Source of the DNA: Sipunculus nudus
Lineage: Eukaryota; Annelida; Sipuncula; Golfingiida; Sipunculidae
Direction: 5' to 3'
Length of the DNA stretch: 64,000 nt
NCBI GenBank assembly: GCA_026874595.1
Contig: CM049307.1
Span: 45,507,678 to 45,571,677 of the forward strand
Position numbers and translations under genes: made by a program. A model generated the notes under the pieces. It was given only the letters and a program-made list of their open reading frames with translations, was not told the origin of the DNA and did no database searches. Shown here one piece after another: positions 36,532 to 48,289 of this stretch; within the stretch, counting starts at the first letter, position 1; each line of letters opens with the position of its first letter.

Positions 36532-38480
36532 ATTAATATGGATTTTACATAATATGAGCCCAATTCCTGGAGTAAAATCATATTTTCTATCTATTTTTCC
36601 ACAAAAAAAAACATGTTGTGTGATTTGTTCAAAAACTATTTGCACATCTGTAAGCACTAACAACTCGGCAGTGACGTCACACACTCGGAAATGCCCTGTG
36701 ATAAAAAATTCTAGATCTCAGTAAAAGCACAGTATTCCTGACACTGTAAGGCCCAAATTTTCAGAAGAGAATAAAAGCAACATGCATTCCTAGATCTGTG
36801 TTGTTGATAAATTTCAGCTCATGAAGTCAGATGTGTAAGAGCCAATCAAATCAGGGCAAAGTCTGGGATCTGGATGAAATATTTGATTAATCGGGTTAAA
36901 ATTTACCAGTGGTCTGTAAGTTTTGTAAAAATGAATATATCTTATATGGTATTAAAGGACATACCTATGATTCTGAATGTTTACCTAAATAAACGCTCAC
37001 ACACCAAAATGCAAACACGGCTACGGATTTAATGTAGGCCTGATGATCAGACTAGTCAGTTGTCTGATGTGAGTGACTTGCCAGAATGGCCAATTTTGTC
37101 ACAGGGTACACTTCAGTGGCGCCGAACCATGCTGGTCGATACGAGACATTAGCGTGTTATTTATTGTGTTAAGCAGGACCTTTACAAGGTCTGTCCTCAG
37201 ATAATTCATGAAGCACCCTGTGTGATGTCACGAATCAATGTTATATGTAGCATTGCAGACGATTTCCTCGCTAATCATGCAGAGGACAATTTTGAATGAC
37301 GTACTCCACAATGTTTATTTTTACGAGTACGGTATTTAGAAATAAGAGGTTTGTTGTCTGGTCTGCTTTCATGTTGGATATTTTACAAACAAGCACTTTT
37401 AAATCACATAAGCATTAATTGAACGTTATTAATACAAAGCTACAGAGGTAGATGTGTTGTGATGCGGCTCATAGTGTAGGGGCATATGTAGCGAATTTGT
37501 CCTGAGTAAATTTTGTTTGTAAAAATGTGACACCCCATGCATTTTTGTTCTTAACCTTTCTATGAAGCCTTAAAAACATGGTGCCAATTTTTTTATTCAG
37601 TTTTGACATGTATTTCAGCTTGTATTAAATGCTATTTAAAACGTTAAACTATAAACTTTGACCGAAACATAAACAAAGTAAGCAGGGCAAGATGATAAGA
37701 AAGGTTCTTTTTGGAAGGTAGTTACATAGTGAACAAACAAACTTAGTTCTCTAAACAGTTTGGCATTGTCTAAAATTAATTTATTTGTTTATATTAAATG
37801 TACCTATTCACATACCAAGTATATTCAATAAACTCATATAGTGTAACATGCTTTATACACATAGCTTGTTTTTTCTCCTTAAAATATGATGGTATCTGCT
37901 AATATTTCATTGTAAACCGTTTGAGTAATCCTGTACACAAGCGATGTAAGGTTTGCGAGATCAGTGGTACAGATATAAACATAGCGCGCACGCCACCTGG
38001 CGGCCATACCGCGCTACTTTACAAATCAAGATTTTTCCAAGCATCCAAACAGTGTTTCTTTTTTTTATCTTCCATATCATTTCTCCTCGTTTGGGAGATG
38101 TGCACGCGCAAGATCAGATCTCTAGTTATGGCCTGTAGTCTTGTTATGTTAAACAGACACACATGGACTGTGTTTACTCACATACAGAACCATAACAATG
38201 AATAAAACAGGTGAATTGGAGATTGTAAATCCATATACAGGGATGGCTTTGCCAAATAATTGTATTCAGCCAAACTAATGAACTAATGTCGTAAGATAAT
38301 GCATATACTGTGACAAATGTTTATGTATCTTTACAGTTTTCTTCAGGGGATAAGTGTTAATTTTTTTCTATAAGCAATGGTAATCTCTAGTCATTTAAGC
38401 TATCGGATATGGTAGCTCCGACCTGTAAAGTTTTCTAGACACTTATTTTTCTATACATGGAGGAAAAAATGAATGTCACA
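36532..38480. other. Unannotated stretch
   Basis: No gene or element recognised. Two frames at 37921-38205 overlap a locally GC-rich patch (GCGCGCACGCCACCTGGCGGCC) without domain signal. Confidence 0.45.
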
Positions 38481-38487
38481 AACATAT

Positions 38488-38490
38488 ATA

Positions 38491-38552
<62 letters not shown>
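38488..38552. repeat. Compound (TA)n(GT)n(GA)n microsatellite
   Basis: TA units pass into GT units and then GA units directly before the hairpin at 38560. Confidence 0.95.
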
Positions 38553-38554
<2 letters not shown>

Positions 38555-38559
38555 TAGCA

Positions 38560-38617
38560 GTGACGCCTTTTGGATAGTAACATGTTTATTAAAATTAGTC
38601 TATCTAAAAGGCGTCAC
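38560..38617. repeat. 18-bp inverted repeat (hairpin)
   Basis: GTGACGCCTTTTGGATAG (38560-38577) pairs with CTATCTAAAAGGCGTCAC (38600-38617) at 17 of 18 positions across a 22-base loop. It sits between two microsatellites (the compound array before, (TA)n at 38674-38739 after). It could be the end of a small mobile element. Confidence 0.85.
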
Positions 38618-38673
38618 TCTTTCTCCAAACCTACACTTCGACTACAGACTAACACGGCTATACCACTTATCAT

Positions 38674-38685
38674 TATATATATATA

Positions 38686-38739
<54 letters not shown>
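38674..38739. repeat. (TA)n microsatellite
   Basis: TA array with one TTTA interruption. Confidence 0.95.
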
Positions 38740-38746
<7 letters not shown>

Positions 38747-38779
38747 TTAGTTTTTGTCTGGAGTTTTTTGGTATAAAAA

Positions 38780-40016
38780 AGATAAAATAATCATGGGCTC
38801 AAATCGAAGATGTACATTCCGCTGCTGCATCTGATAACCCTGCATTGAATGACATAACCAATTAGATTTTATAAAATATAAGAATATTTCTATTCTTCCT
38901 TCTTCATTCAATAGTTTGCATTATATATTGATAGTACAAGCTGGATACTACTCATTGTCTACAGATTACTATTTTCATAAAAAAGAATGTTGTACCAGTG
39001 ATCTGGCTCGGACTGATGGAACAACCTATGTTGCCATTGTGCCATCACAAGTCATTTAAGGATAATGAAAAAAAAGCGACAAGAATTCAATAATAACAGG
39101 CATTTAACTTTAACATTGTTATATTTAAAGGGACGTAATCAGTAGCAATATTATGCCTATTCTTTCTCAATATCAGTTCAGTTTTGCTTTATACAAAAGT
39201 TTCCCAGCAAAACAATCCCAGCACAAAGTCTTAGTACCTCGCATACGGCTGTTTCACACCTTTTAATGGGTCTGCATGTTGGTAAGAACAGTCCACGTGT
39301 GTCTGTTAACCATAACAAGGCCGTGTGACCGGATGTCCGAATATGAGCCGCAACACACGGTGTTTCAGCCGGCGGGAACATGTATTACATTTTTGGGCCA
39401 AGTCAGTCGGGCATCCGTGATTGACATGTGTTGTGGCTCCGCGATGCACACAGCCACACGTGCAGTGTTTATGTTGACACCTGTGATCGCGCCCGGCCCA
39501 CTTTTTCTAACACTCATTTACAGGAGTAAGCAAACGGTTTCAAGGCAATATTTTTTTTTTTGGGGGGGGGGGGGGGGGTATAAAGATGGGATAGAAGAAC
39601 ATCTGTAAACACGTACAATAACATTATGACTAAGTATGACACTTTTTTATGATTTGATATTTAATTCCAAGTTTGTTTCCTTCAACAGGACTTTGCTAAA
39701 ACTTCTAAGGTCCCTATGTTTTGATTTTCAAAACACTCTCCCTAATGAATTCTTCAGTAAAACATGCATTTCATTCAATGTTAATTCTTCAGTAAAACAT
39801 GCATTTCATTCAATGTTAATAATCTGTCCTTTACATCTCTCATCTTACTGTAAATGTCTGTAAATATTTGTCTGCTGTAAACTACCTGATAGGCACAGCT
39901 TACAAAAGATTATCAATGAACAGTAAAATAACTGATGAAAATAGCTGCTCCACAGAAGATATAATTGCTCCCAAACGAATGCTATTGCCCGCACAAAGCT
40001 TAGGTTATATGATAAA

Positions 40017-40080
<64 letters not shown>

Positions 40081-40900
40081 GTTATTGTTATTATTATTTT
40101 GTTTCTTAATATGTACTTCATTTCACTGTGAATGGTGGACTAGGTAGCATTTCCTAAAACTTTGGGGTTGGGTTAGTGAGGATTTGGCACTAAATCCAGT
40201 CAAAGTATCCTTTTTGTCTATTGTTTATTCCTCACAAAAATTGTAAAAAAAAACTAGTCATCCGCCTAAAACTTTTATAAATTATTTCTTGGATCATGAC
40301 CAAAACATAAAAATACTCTTTTATCTATAGATCTTTAGATACACTTTGGATAAACTAACCGTAAGAGACGGGTTACTATACATTCACTATCAGCGTGCGG
40401 ATAGTGATGTTGGTGATGTAATAATCGAACAATAGGATGACACAATGGCAAAATCATATTAAATGGAAGAATAACAGGGCCATTTTCATATGTTATGTAT
40501 AAATGAAGTAAATATTTAGTCACTGGTTAAAACCAGGGAAAGCGGAGCCATACTATATACGATACAGGTTGCCTGAAATCAGCAAGTGGTCCGCCATATG
40601 TACATTGCACAAACTACCCAAGGATACCTCCTTGTCTCTTTATGAATTTTATTTAAATGAATTTATCATTTTTAGAACAATATACCGGTGGACAAACAAC
40701 AGCTGATTAATGTTCCATGGTTAGTCTGATGGATCTTGATACGGATCCATGTGTTGGCGGAGGTATGCGCTCTACGAGTGCTCTCTAATATTTGGAATAA
40801 ACGTCTTAACGCAGTCTTTGTGTGTCTAGTCTAAGTTTTTGTGACATAATATATCTTACTAACCATTTGAGGTGTTTTGTTGCTAAATTTCCCTCTGTAG
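38780..40900. other. Unannotated stretch with simple repeats
   Basis: Contains a T-run then G-run at 39551-39578, a perfect two-unit 35-bp tandem repeat at 39749-39818 (unit begins ATTCTTCAGTAAAACATG), and (ATT)n at 40018-40080. No gene recognised. Confidence 0.7.
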
Positions 40901-40909
40901 TAAATATTT

Positions 40910-43204
40910 GTATCCCCAGACAAAGTCGGGGGATACTATGTTTTCATACCGGTCCCGCCGCCGCCGCCGCCGCCGCCGCATATAAATCTTGTTGGCGCGA
41001 TAACCCAAAAAATATTTCACGGAACTTTACCAAACTTGGTATATGTATAGATATGGGTAAGAGGACGACGCCTATTTAAAATGAGGTCATGACCTTTACT
41101 AGGAGAGTGTCCTTGACCTTGAATAGGTCCAATTTTGGGGAAAATCACACAAATTCTTTAATATCTCAAGAAATCTTGCATGGATTTATCCCAAAATCAA
41201 GTTGATGGAAGATCATGGATAGGGTTGTCATGTTCCAGAAACTGGTGGCGCCACCTATTATTCTTTACTTGTTTTCGTGCCGTTTAATACCCCCAAAATT
41301 GCCACCTTACAGTACTGTGAGCATTATAAGTCAAAAACTAATGGACAGATTTCTTTTATATTATGCATATACATAGGTATGGGTTATGGGATGATGTTTA
41401 TTTAAATTGGGGTCATGACCTTTCCTATGATAGTGGCCTTGACCTTGAATATTGCCATATATGGTGAAAATCACACACCTCTTATGATATCTCCAGTGTT
41501 GATAGCCATATGGATTTCAAACATGACTTATGTATGGCCCACCACTTAAGTAAGAACCCTATAGGTTCTAGGGTCATGAGGTCAAAGGTCAAGGTCACTG
41601 GACTGGCATTTTAAAATATACTGTGGATGCATTTTAAGCCAAACTTTCATCCCAGGTCTTCCCTCTTGAATATATAGCTCACTTGCCAATAGTGGATGAT
41701 CCATATAAATTTTGGGGTCACAAGGTCAAAGGTCAAGGCCACAGGAGCTATCTGTCCAAAAATTAGTTTCTGGATGATAATTCCTTCTTTTATTGATGTA
41801 TGGATTTCAAACTTGACTTATATTTGACCCATTGGAAAAGCAAGACCCGAATTGATTTTGGGGTCATGAGGTCAAAGGTCAAGGTCACAGGAAACCTCTT
41901 TAAAAAGGTTGTGGATGCAATTTTAGCCAAAAAATTCATCTGAGATCTTTCATCTTGCACATATAGTTCACCTGCCAAGAGTGGAAGACCCCTATCAATT
42001 TTGAGGTCACAAGGTCAAAGGTGAAGGTCACAGGAGCCATCCGTCCAAAAATTAGTTTCTGGATGATAATTCCTGCTTTCATTGATGTATGGATTTCAAA
42101 CTTGACTTGTATATGTCCCATTGGAAAAGCAAGACCTGAATTGATTTTGGGGTCATGAGGTCAAAGGTCAAGGTCACAGGACACATCTTTAAAAAGATGT
42201 GGATGCATTTTAAGCCAAACATTTCATCTCAGATCTTTCATCTTGCACATATAGTTCACCTGCCAAGAGTGGAAAACCCCTATCAATTTTGAGGTCACAA
42301 GGTCAAAGGTGAAGGTCACAGGAGCCATCTGTCCAAAAATTAGTTTCTGGATGATAATTCCTGCTTTTATTGATGTATGGATTTCAAACTTGACTTGTAT
42401 ATGTCCCATTGGAAAAGCAAGACCCGAATTAATTTTGGGGTCATGAGGTCAAAGGTCAAGGTCACAGGACACATCTTTAAAAAGATGTGGATGCATTTTA
42501 AGCCAAACTTCTATCCCAGGTCTTCCCTCTTGAATATATAGCTCACTTGCCAATAGTGGATAATCCATATAAATTTTGGGGTCACAAGGTCAAAGGTCAA
42601 GGCCACAGGAGCCATCTGTCCAAAAATTAGTTTCTGGATGATAATTCCTTCTTTAATTGATGTATGGATTTCAAACTTGACTTGTATTTGACCCATTGGA
42701 AAAGCAAGACCCGAATTGATTTTGGGGTCATGAGGTCAAAGGTCAAGGTCACAGTAAACCTCTTGAAAAAGGTTGTGGATGCAATTTCAGCCTAAAAATT
42801 CATCTGAGATCTTTCATCTTGCACATATAGTTCACCTGCCAAGAGTGGAAGACCCCTATCAATTTTGAGGTCACAAGGTCAAAGGTGAAGGTCACAGGAG
42901 CCACCTGTAAAAAAAGTAAGTTTCTGGATGATAATTCCTGCTTTTATTGATGTATGGATTTCAAACTTGACTTGTATATGTCCCATTGGAAAAGCAGGAC
43001 CTGAATTGATTTTGGGGTCATGAGGTCAAAGGTCAAGGTCACAGGACACATCTTTAAAAAGATCAAGGTCACAGGACCAACATCTTCAACTATATTGTGG
43101 ATTCTTAGATTGAAGAAACAATAAATATGCAAAGTGTCAGTATATGCTGCTAAAAATGGGGGTCTATCTTAAAGGGGGGGGGGGGCTACTATGTCTGGGG
43201 ATAC
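40910..43204. mobile_element. Candidate TIR element filled with satellite repeats
   Basis: GTATCCCCAGACA at 40910-40922 is exactly the reverse complement of TGTCTGGGGATAC at 43192-43204. The left end is itself a palindrome (CCCCAGAC-AAA-GTCGGGG). Inside are a CCG run (40957-40979), a degenerate pair of units with GGTCATGACCTT (about 41080 and 41400), and then the 144/288-bp satellite. No transposase frame is present, so it would be non-autonomous. No convincing target duplication is adjacent; TAAATAT occurs a little outside both ends (left 40901-40907, right 43237-43243), so the true borders may be slightly wider. Family unknown. Confidence 0.6.
41500..43080. repeat. 144-bp satellite in 288-bp dimers, with nuclear-receptor-type half-sites
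   Basis: Eleven units are marked by AGGTCA starts at 41579, 41723, 41869, 42012, 42158, 42300, 42446, 42587, 42733, 42876 and 43023. Spacing is 141-147 bp, and alternate units are more alike, giving 287-288-bp dimers. One half-type has GGGTCATGAGGTCAAAGGTCAAGGTCAC; the other has a CACAAGGTCAAAGG core followed by TCAAGGCCAC or TGAAGGTCAC. Each holds AGGTCA-A-AGGTCA, a direct repeat with spacer 1. Minus-strand frames of about 61 codons recurring every 288 bp are translations of the repeat. Confidence 0.92.
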
Positions 43205-43207
43205 TCT

Positions 43208-43222
43208 GGCACCTGCGGTGCC
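43208..43222. repeat. Small perfect hairpin
   Basis: GGCACC-TGC-GGTGCC directly after the right TIR. It may be part of the same element's end structure. Confidence 0.8.
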
Positions 43223-43224
43223 AA

Positions 43225-44925
43225 GAAATGTCTAGTTAAATATATTGGCCCTCATTTTTTTCTCTAAAATCAAATTTGACCAAAAAAAATGACAAAACCA
43301 CAATAGAAAAATTGGCACCACATTTTTTTTGTAAAGGTTAAGGTCTAAGGATCACAAAAATGTAGGGTTTCCACTTTTTACAGGGAAAAATTACTGGGTG
43401 ACATATGCCCCCACACTATCACGTCTGTAACCGAGTATAATTTTGTTCCTTTTTTTCCCAAATGATCGACCGAAGAGCGTGTACAGAGTTCTTTGCAATT
43501 TTCCCCGATAGGGCGGGAAGCTTGTAGAGGTTGATAAATTTATTTTTTAACATTTTTTTTAGGTGGACTCACATGTTTTTCTTTTTTCTGCAATTTTCTA
43601 TTTTTTCTATTTTTCAATTTTCTATTTTTTCTAGATCTCACATATGGTTGAATTTATTTTCAAAACCTGAATTTCGGTCTCACATTTAGGTGTAAGATTT
43701 GAACATGATATTTATTTTAATCTTCACCTTATTCCCAGGGTCGTACACTCCGCAGCTGATTCCCCATTATCGCTCGGGAAGGCTCCTAGTGGTCGCTTAG
43801 CGACTGCATACATTTAGCGATTTAATTTATTTTCTGATAAGACCAAAAATAAAATAAAATAAAGTCTCCTTGAAGCCATGAAATAAGGTGATTATTTATA
43901 TTTTTTAAGGAGTTCCTTCGGCGTTGACGTCTGGTTTATTCCCTTGCACTATAATAAAAAAAAACTGCCAGTAAATAAGGTTTATATTTTAATAACAAAC
44001 CCTCATGTCTCATGGATGACCCGAGGAAGAACAATTAAATATTTTCCCAATGACCTGAATCGTTTAAATATACGGAAATACATCCAGCTGAGTTGAATAA
44101 AAAAATAGACGTTTTATTTTCAAAGAGTATGGTGAATGAGATAAAAAGAGATACTATAGGCTGGTTTAATGGTGAAAACATCGCTGTTTATCACAAGCAG
44201 GCCTTATGTATCTCTTTTTTTTAAACATATAGCATAGTGTCCGTCGTATTTTTAAGTTTGTTGACATATTCATTCAAAGAGTAATTCCCTTATGGATCAT
44301 TTTAAAGTCACCTTCAAAGACAATGGAATAACAAGTTGAATATTGTTCCTTTCTAGTGATCGCAAGCCCAAAAAGACCCGCAAAGCTGGCATGACTCTTT
44401 TTATATCTGCATTTAAATGTCAGTGGGATTTATAATGAGACTACAAGAAAAATATACTGCACAGTCCTGGCCTCTACTGAGACCTTTCCCTCCTTTAGCT
44501 GCGCGGCAAGTTCAAAGACAGTGTTGTATTCATGGTAAAGTAACGACTATAGGTAAATGCCTCTAGAGGGCAAATGAAATATGTTCAGGAGCTGTTACAA
44601 TGGGAAGAACCCTTGGTACACTCTCTACAACGACTTAGTTCTTTATTCTTCAAGGAACTACTAGCTGAATAATACCAGTCCCTTTACCAATTTTCTCGAG
44701 CTACAATAGATATCAGCCGTGGGATATGAGTTTTCTTTTAATTGTTCTATTTTTATCTATAGTTCTGTTTGATATATACTGTTTTGAAAAAGACAATTTG
44801 TGCCGGTAAATAAAAATTGACGTTGAATGTTAGTTAAATGTTTAAAATAATTGTCATTATTAATATTTGAATGAACATATAAGAATCCTCTCTTTACCAA
44901 ATAAATGTTACTGTGTGTACACATA
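43225..44925. other. No recognisable feature
   Basis: AT-rich DNA with T-runs; no reading frame above 60 codons and no repeat partner noticed. Confidence 0.5.
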
Positions 44926-44943
44926 ATATTATACACAATACTG

Positions 44944-45176
44944 AGGGACCTGGACAGCTGAGTGGTAAACGCTCGGCCTTCTCCGCTGGCGACCCGGGTC
45001 GATTTCCGGTGTGGCTATGAGAGTTGGTTGTAGTGTTCCGTCCAAGGTCGGTGGTTTTCTCCGGGTCCTCCGGTTTCCTCCACCCTTACCGACTACCGAG
45101 CGCCAACATCCGTGCCTCGTATTAGTTATTATAACTAGTTGTGCAATCCATGTAAAATAAATAAAGTTTATATTTT
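44944..45176 (+). mobile_element. tRNA-derived V-domain-like SINE with perfect 15-bp target duplication
   Basis: Flanked by TTATACACAATACTG at 44929-44943 and 45177-45191. The head has A-box AGCTGAGTGGTAAACGC and B-box GGGTCGATTTCC. The central block GGTTTTCTCCGGGTCCTCCGG followed by TTTCCTCCAC resembles the V-domain shared by vertebrate and bivalve SINEs. The tail has TTAGTTATTATAACTAG and ends AAATAAATAAAG. Same family as 3670-3895. Pol III transcription from the head and LINE-driven insertion are inferred. Confidence 0.92.
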
Positions 45177-45491
45177 TTATACACAATACTGGCTAAAACA
45201 GTTTCAATAAACAAAATATTCATTCCCTTATCCTACACATTGAATGCAAGACTGTTAAAGGACTTAGGTTGTTAGTGAACAAGAAATGACACGAAGCTGG
45301 ATCTTAAAAACAAACTGCCTTGCATTCAATTAGAGTTAAGACCTGCACCTAAGCTCTCGACACCTGGTGACTCAGTTTAAACAGGACAAATATTCTGGGC
45401 AGGTTATAATCTCAGTGAATGCTGTGCGGTTTGCAAGCGATCATTCAAGCTCAGCAATTTAGTGAAGGGTATAGGGAATATATGTAAAGTA

Positions 45492-45654
45492 CAGTGGACA
45501 CTCTCGGTACGGGCACTTCTTTTCTAAGGACACCTCCTATTTACTGCCACTTATGGGCAGTAGGTCACAAAAACTATAACTTCCCTACTAAGGACAGATC
45601 TGTTGCGGCAAAATGTCCGGTCCCGTCAGTGTCCATAAGGCGATGGTTCTACAG
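45492..45654. mobile_element. pogo/Tc1-like MITE, first copy
   Basis: Flanked by TA on both sides. The left end reads CAGTGGACACTCTC, and the right end as reverse complement reads CTGTAGAACCATCG, an imperfect inverted repeat of the CAGTNGAACC type seen in pogo/Tigger-like elements. 163 bp, no coding capacity. Confidence 0.6.
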
Positions 45655-46096
45655 TATATGACATTTTGTAATGCCAGTATCATAATTCAATATGATACAA
45701 GCTTACAAGCCTACAAGTTTTTTTTCAGTCTTTAAACTCTTCCCTTCGATTGAGGTGCGTACCCATTTTTTTATTATTATTTTCATAAACTGGCAGATCA
45801 AATTTAAAAAGTAAGCTAGAATAAAGGAATTAGGGATCCAGGCCTGTTTAACTGTAATGAAACCAATTCCATATCTTCCAAAATGTTACTCGACTCATTG
45901 AACAACTCTTAAAAACAAACTGTCTTGCATTCAATTAGAGTTAAGACCTACACCTAAGCTCTCGACACCTGGTGACTCAGTTTAAAAAGGACAAATATTC
46001 TGGGCAGGTTATACTCTCAGTGAATGCTGTGCAGTTTGCAAGCGATCATTCAAGCTCAGCAATTTGGTGAAGGGTATAGGGAATATATGTAAAGTA

Positions 46097-46256
46097 CAGT
46101 GGACACTCTCCGTACAGGCACTTCTTTTCTAAGGACACCTATTTACCGCCACATATGGGCAGTAGGTCACCAAATCTATAACCTCCCTACTAAGGACACA
46201 TCTGTTGCGGCAAAATGTCCGGTCCCGTCAGTGTCCGTAATTCGGAGGTTCTACTG
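46097..46256. mobile_element. pogo/Tc1-like MITE, second copy
   Basis: Same place in the second duplicate unit, TA-flanked. Here the right end in reverse complement is CAGTAGAACCTCCG, a better match to the left end CAGTGGACACTCTCCG. Its presence in both units shows that the insertion came before the duplication. Confidence 0.65.
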
Positions 46257-46499
46257 TATATGGCATTTTGTATTGCCAGTATCATAATTCAATATGATAC
46301 AAGCTTACAAGCCTGGTTCAGCCTTTAGTCTCTTCCCTTCCATTGAGGTGCGTACCCATTTTTTATTATTATTTTCATAAACTGGCAGATCAAATTTAAT
46401 AAGTAAGATAGAATAAAGGAATTAGGCATCCAGGCCTGTTTAACTGTAATGAAACCCTTTCCATATCTTCCAAAATGTTTCTCAACTCATTGAACAAGG

Positions 46500-47750
46500 T
46501 CAAGGCCACTGGTCAGACGCTCAAACAACTACATTTAAAAGCTGCTGTTTGGCTTTTAAGTCTAAAAAATGTTTGTTTTTTTATATTTTTTTTTTACATA
46601 TTTTAGTAGGTATTACTTACATATGAAGCATAAGTCCCTCATTAACTTACGTTATAATATTCATTTATGATTAAGAGCATAATCGCCAAATTTCTATGGC
46701 CACCTACTGGTGGTACAGACTAAAGTAGATTTTTTTATGAATCCTCTCAAAAGCTGGACTTCGTATAAGAACGGATGTAAAATAGGAAATATAACCGTTA
46801 AACCGATTATCTATACTATCAGAAGAAAATTCGTCCAAAGGTTGAAAAGGACTAAGTCTTACGGGAAGTTAAAAGTCACGTCACGTTGGGCTCCGTGACG
46901 CTATCAATTTTTAACAGCTGGAAACGGGTTGGTTGCATAGCAACTGATGGGGGTTGTCCCTCGTGTCATGAAAACTCTATGAGCATCCTGATATACAACA
47001 AAAGCTCTATTGTGTGTTGCCTTTTCTTACATTGATAAAAATGCCGGGGGATCGCGTATTAAATTCGTCCTTTTCAGTTTTACTAACTGAGGGCAAGAGG
47101 ATGGACGGGACTCAGGCTTGTCATGTATGCTCCGCTGCAATTGCTACTTTGCTCGTCAGTTCCACGTAGACCGGAGTGCCTGTTATGCGTGGAGAGTGGG
47201 TGTAAAAGAAATTGTAACAAATGGCCACTGCGTCCTGGACTTTTTCTCATCTATTCCCGGGAAAAAGCTGATTTGCTGCAGAATTGCATGATTAAGCGAA
47301 ACAGGCGTCAACAAAAGAGCACATGAAGGGTAGCGTGGAAAGAATGATGGATTTAAGCTCATATATAAATACCATCCGGGATTGCTGAAGGTCGATAGAA
47401 GAGCCAGCTTTCAACAAGCAAAGACCTGCAAAGTGAACGAATGTTTCCCGCATATTTTTTTAACAGGAGTATCTCTTAATCATGATTTGCTGAGAATTAT
47501 TTACCATGTAATTAATATTCGTTAAAACCTATCTGTCGCATTATTATCACATTATTTCCAATCAAAAGGTTAATCGTTGTCATAGGAATTTCTAAATTTG
47601 TAAAAGTTGATTTTTTATTAATTTTCAACATAATTCAGACATTGAACGGCAATCGTTCTATGTATTTGTAATCTTGCAGAATGATCTTAAAAGATACTTC
47701 CATCCACACGGTACTTTTGGAGTTGTGAAATAAAGGGGATATTGCGATAA
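46500..47750. other. Unannotated stretch
   Basis: Frames at 46710 (62 codons) and 47123 (67 codons, with a Cys-rich PECLLCVESGCKRNCN segment) are not recognisable. The region 46870-47340 is GC-richer than the surroundings. Confidence 0.4.
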
Positions 47751-47762
47751 ATATAATTTACA

Positions 47763-47952
47763 CAGGCGCGGATCCAGGATTTGTTGCGGGGGGGGGGGGG
47801 GGGTTGGAGGGATCAACGGCTGTCATTGTGTGATTATTCCGAGCAATTTACCTGTCATGGTTTAAAATTGGTCTAAAAATAGTTGGTGGTTGGGAGCGGG
47901 GGGGGGGTCTCTACCCCCGAACCACCCCCACCCCCCAGTGGATCCGCGCCTG
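47763..47952. mobile_element. Small TIR element (hAT-like ends)
   Basis: CAGGCGCGGATCCA at the left is the reverse complement of TGGATCCGCGCCTG at the right, a 14-bp perfect inverted repeat extended by one base outside each end. About 190 bp, with long G and C runs inside. CAGG..CCTG ends and GGATCC resemble hAT-type MITEs, but no 8-bp target duplication was found. Confidence 0.65.
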
Positions 47953-48289
47953 TTAAATATGTACATTTAGTCTTCAACTTTAAGTTTCTTTAGCTGAATA
48001 CATGATATATATAGGCTGCAATTTTGTTTATTAGAACCGGATTTTCTAGTTCAGTAACCGTGCAGGAAAAATATATGTTGCTCTTGCTCCTGTAAGGCTC
48101 TTTTAAAGCATTTAATTGCAATTTAATAACTTAAATGACATTCCAATAAGAAGTGGTTGCCGCTCTCATCTCTTAAACTTTTATATCCATACCTGATCGA
48201 ATGTTAACAAACTGTTTCATCTCTTTCAAAATCTTTCTTTTTACCAGGGCTTTTTTTCATTAATAACTTATGATCTGAACGTATGATGG

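Larger units (their letters stand above)
45300..46497. repeat. Tandem duplication, unit about 600 bp
   Basis: Unit 1 (about 45300-45905) and unit 2 (about 45906-46497) align throughout, for example CAAACTG at 45311 and 45916 (offset 605). Differences are scattered substitutions and small indels. Each unit contains the MITE listed below. No coding sequence. Confidence 0.93.

Noticed and set aside
37992-38003. CTCF-like GCCACCTGGCGG
   Set aside because: One mismatch to a degenerate consensus, with no supporting context.
41500-43080. CRISPR-like regular array
   Set aside because: The whole 144-bp unit repeats, with no unique spacers; it is a satellite in animal DNA.
41790-43132. Recurring 61-62-codon minus-strand frames
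   Set aside because: Each is the same translation of the 288-bp satellite dimer.
46930-46950. RFX X-box-like GTTGCATAGCAAC
   Set aside because: Palindrome has the wrong length for the usual X-box and no promoter context.
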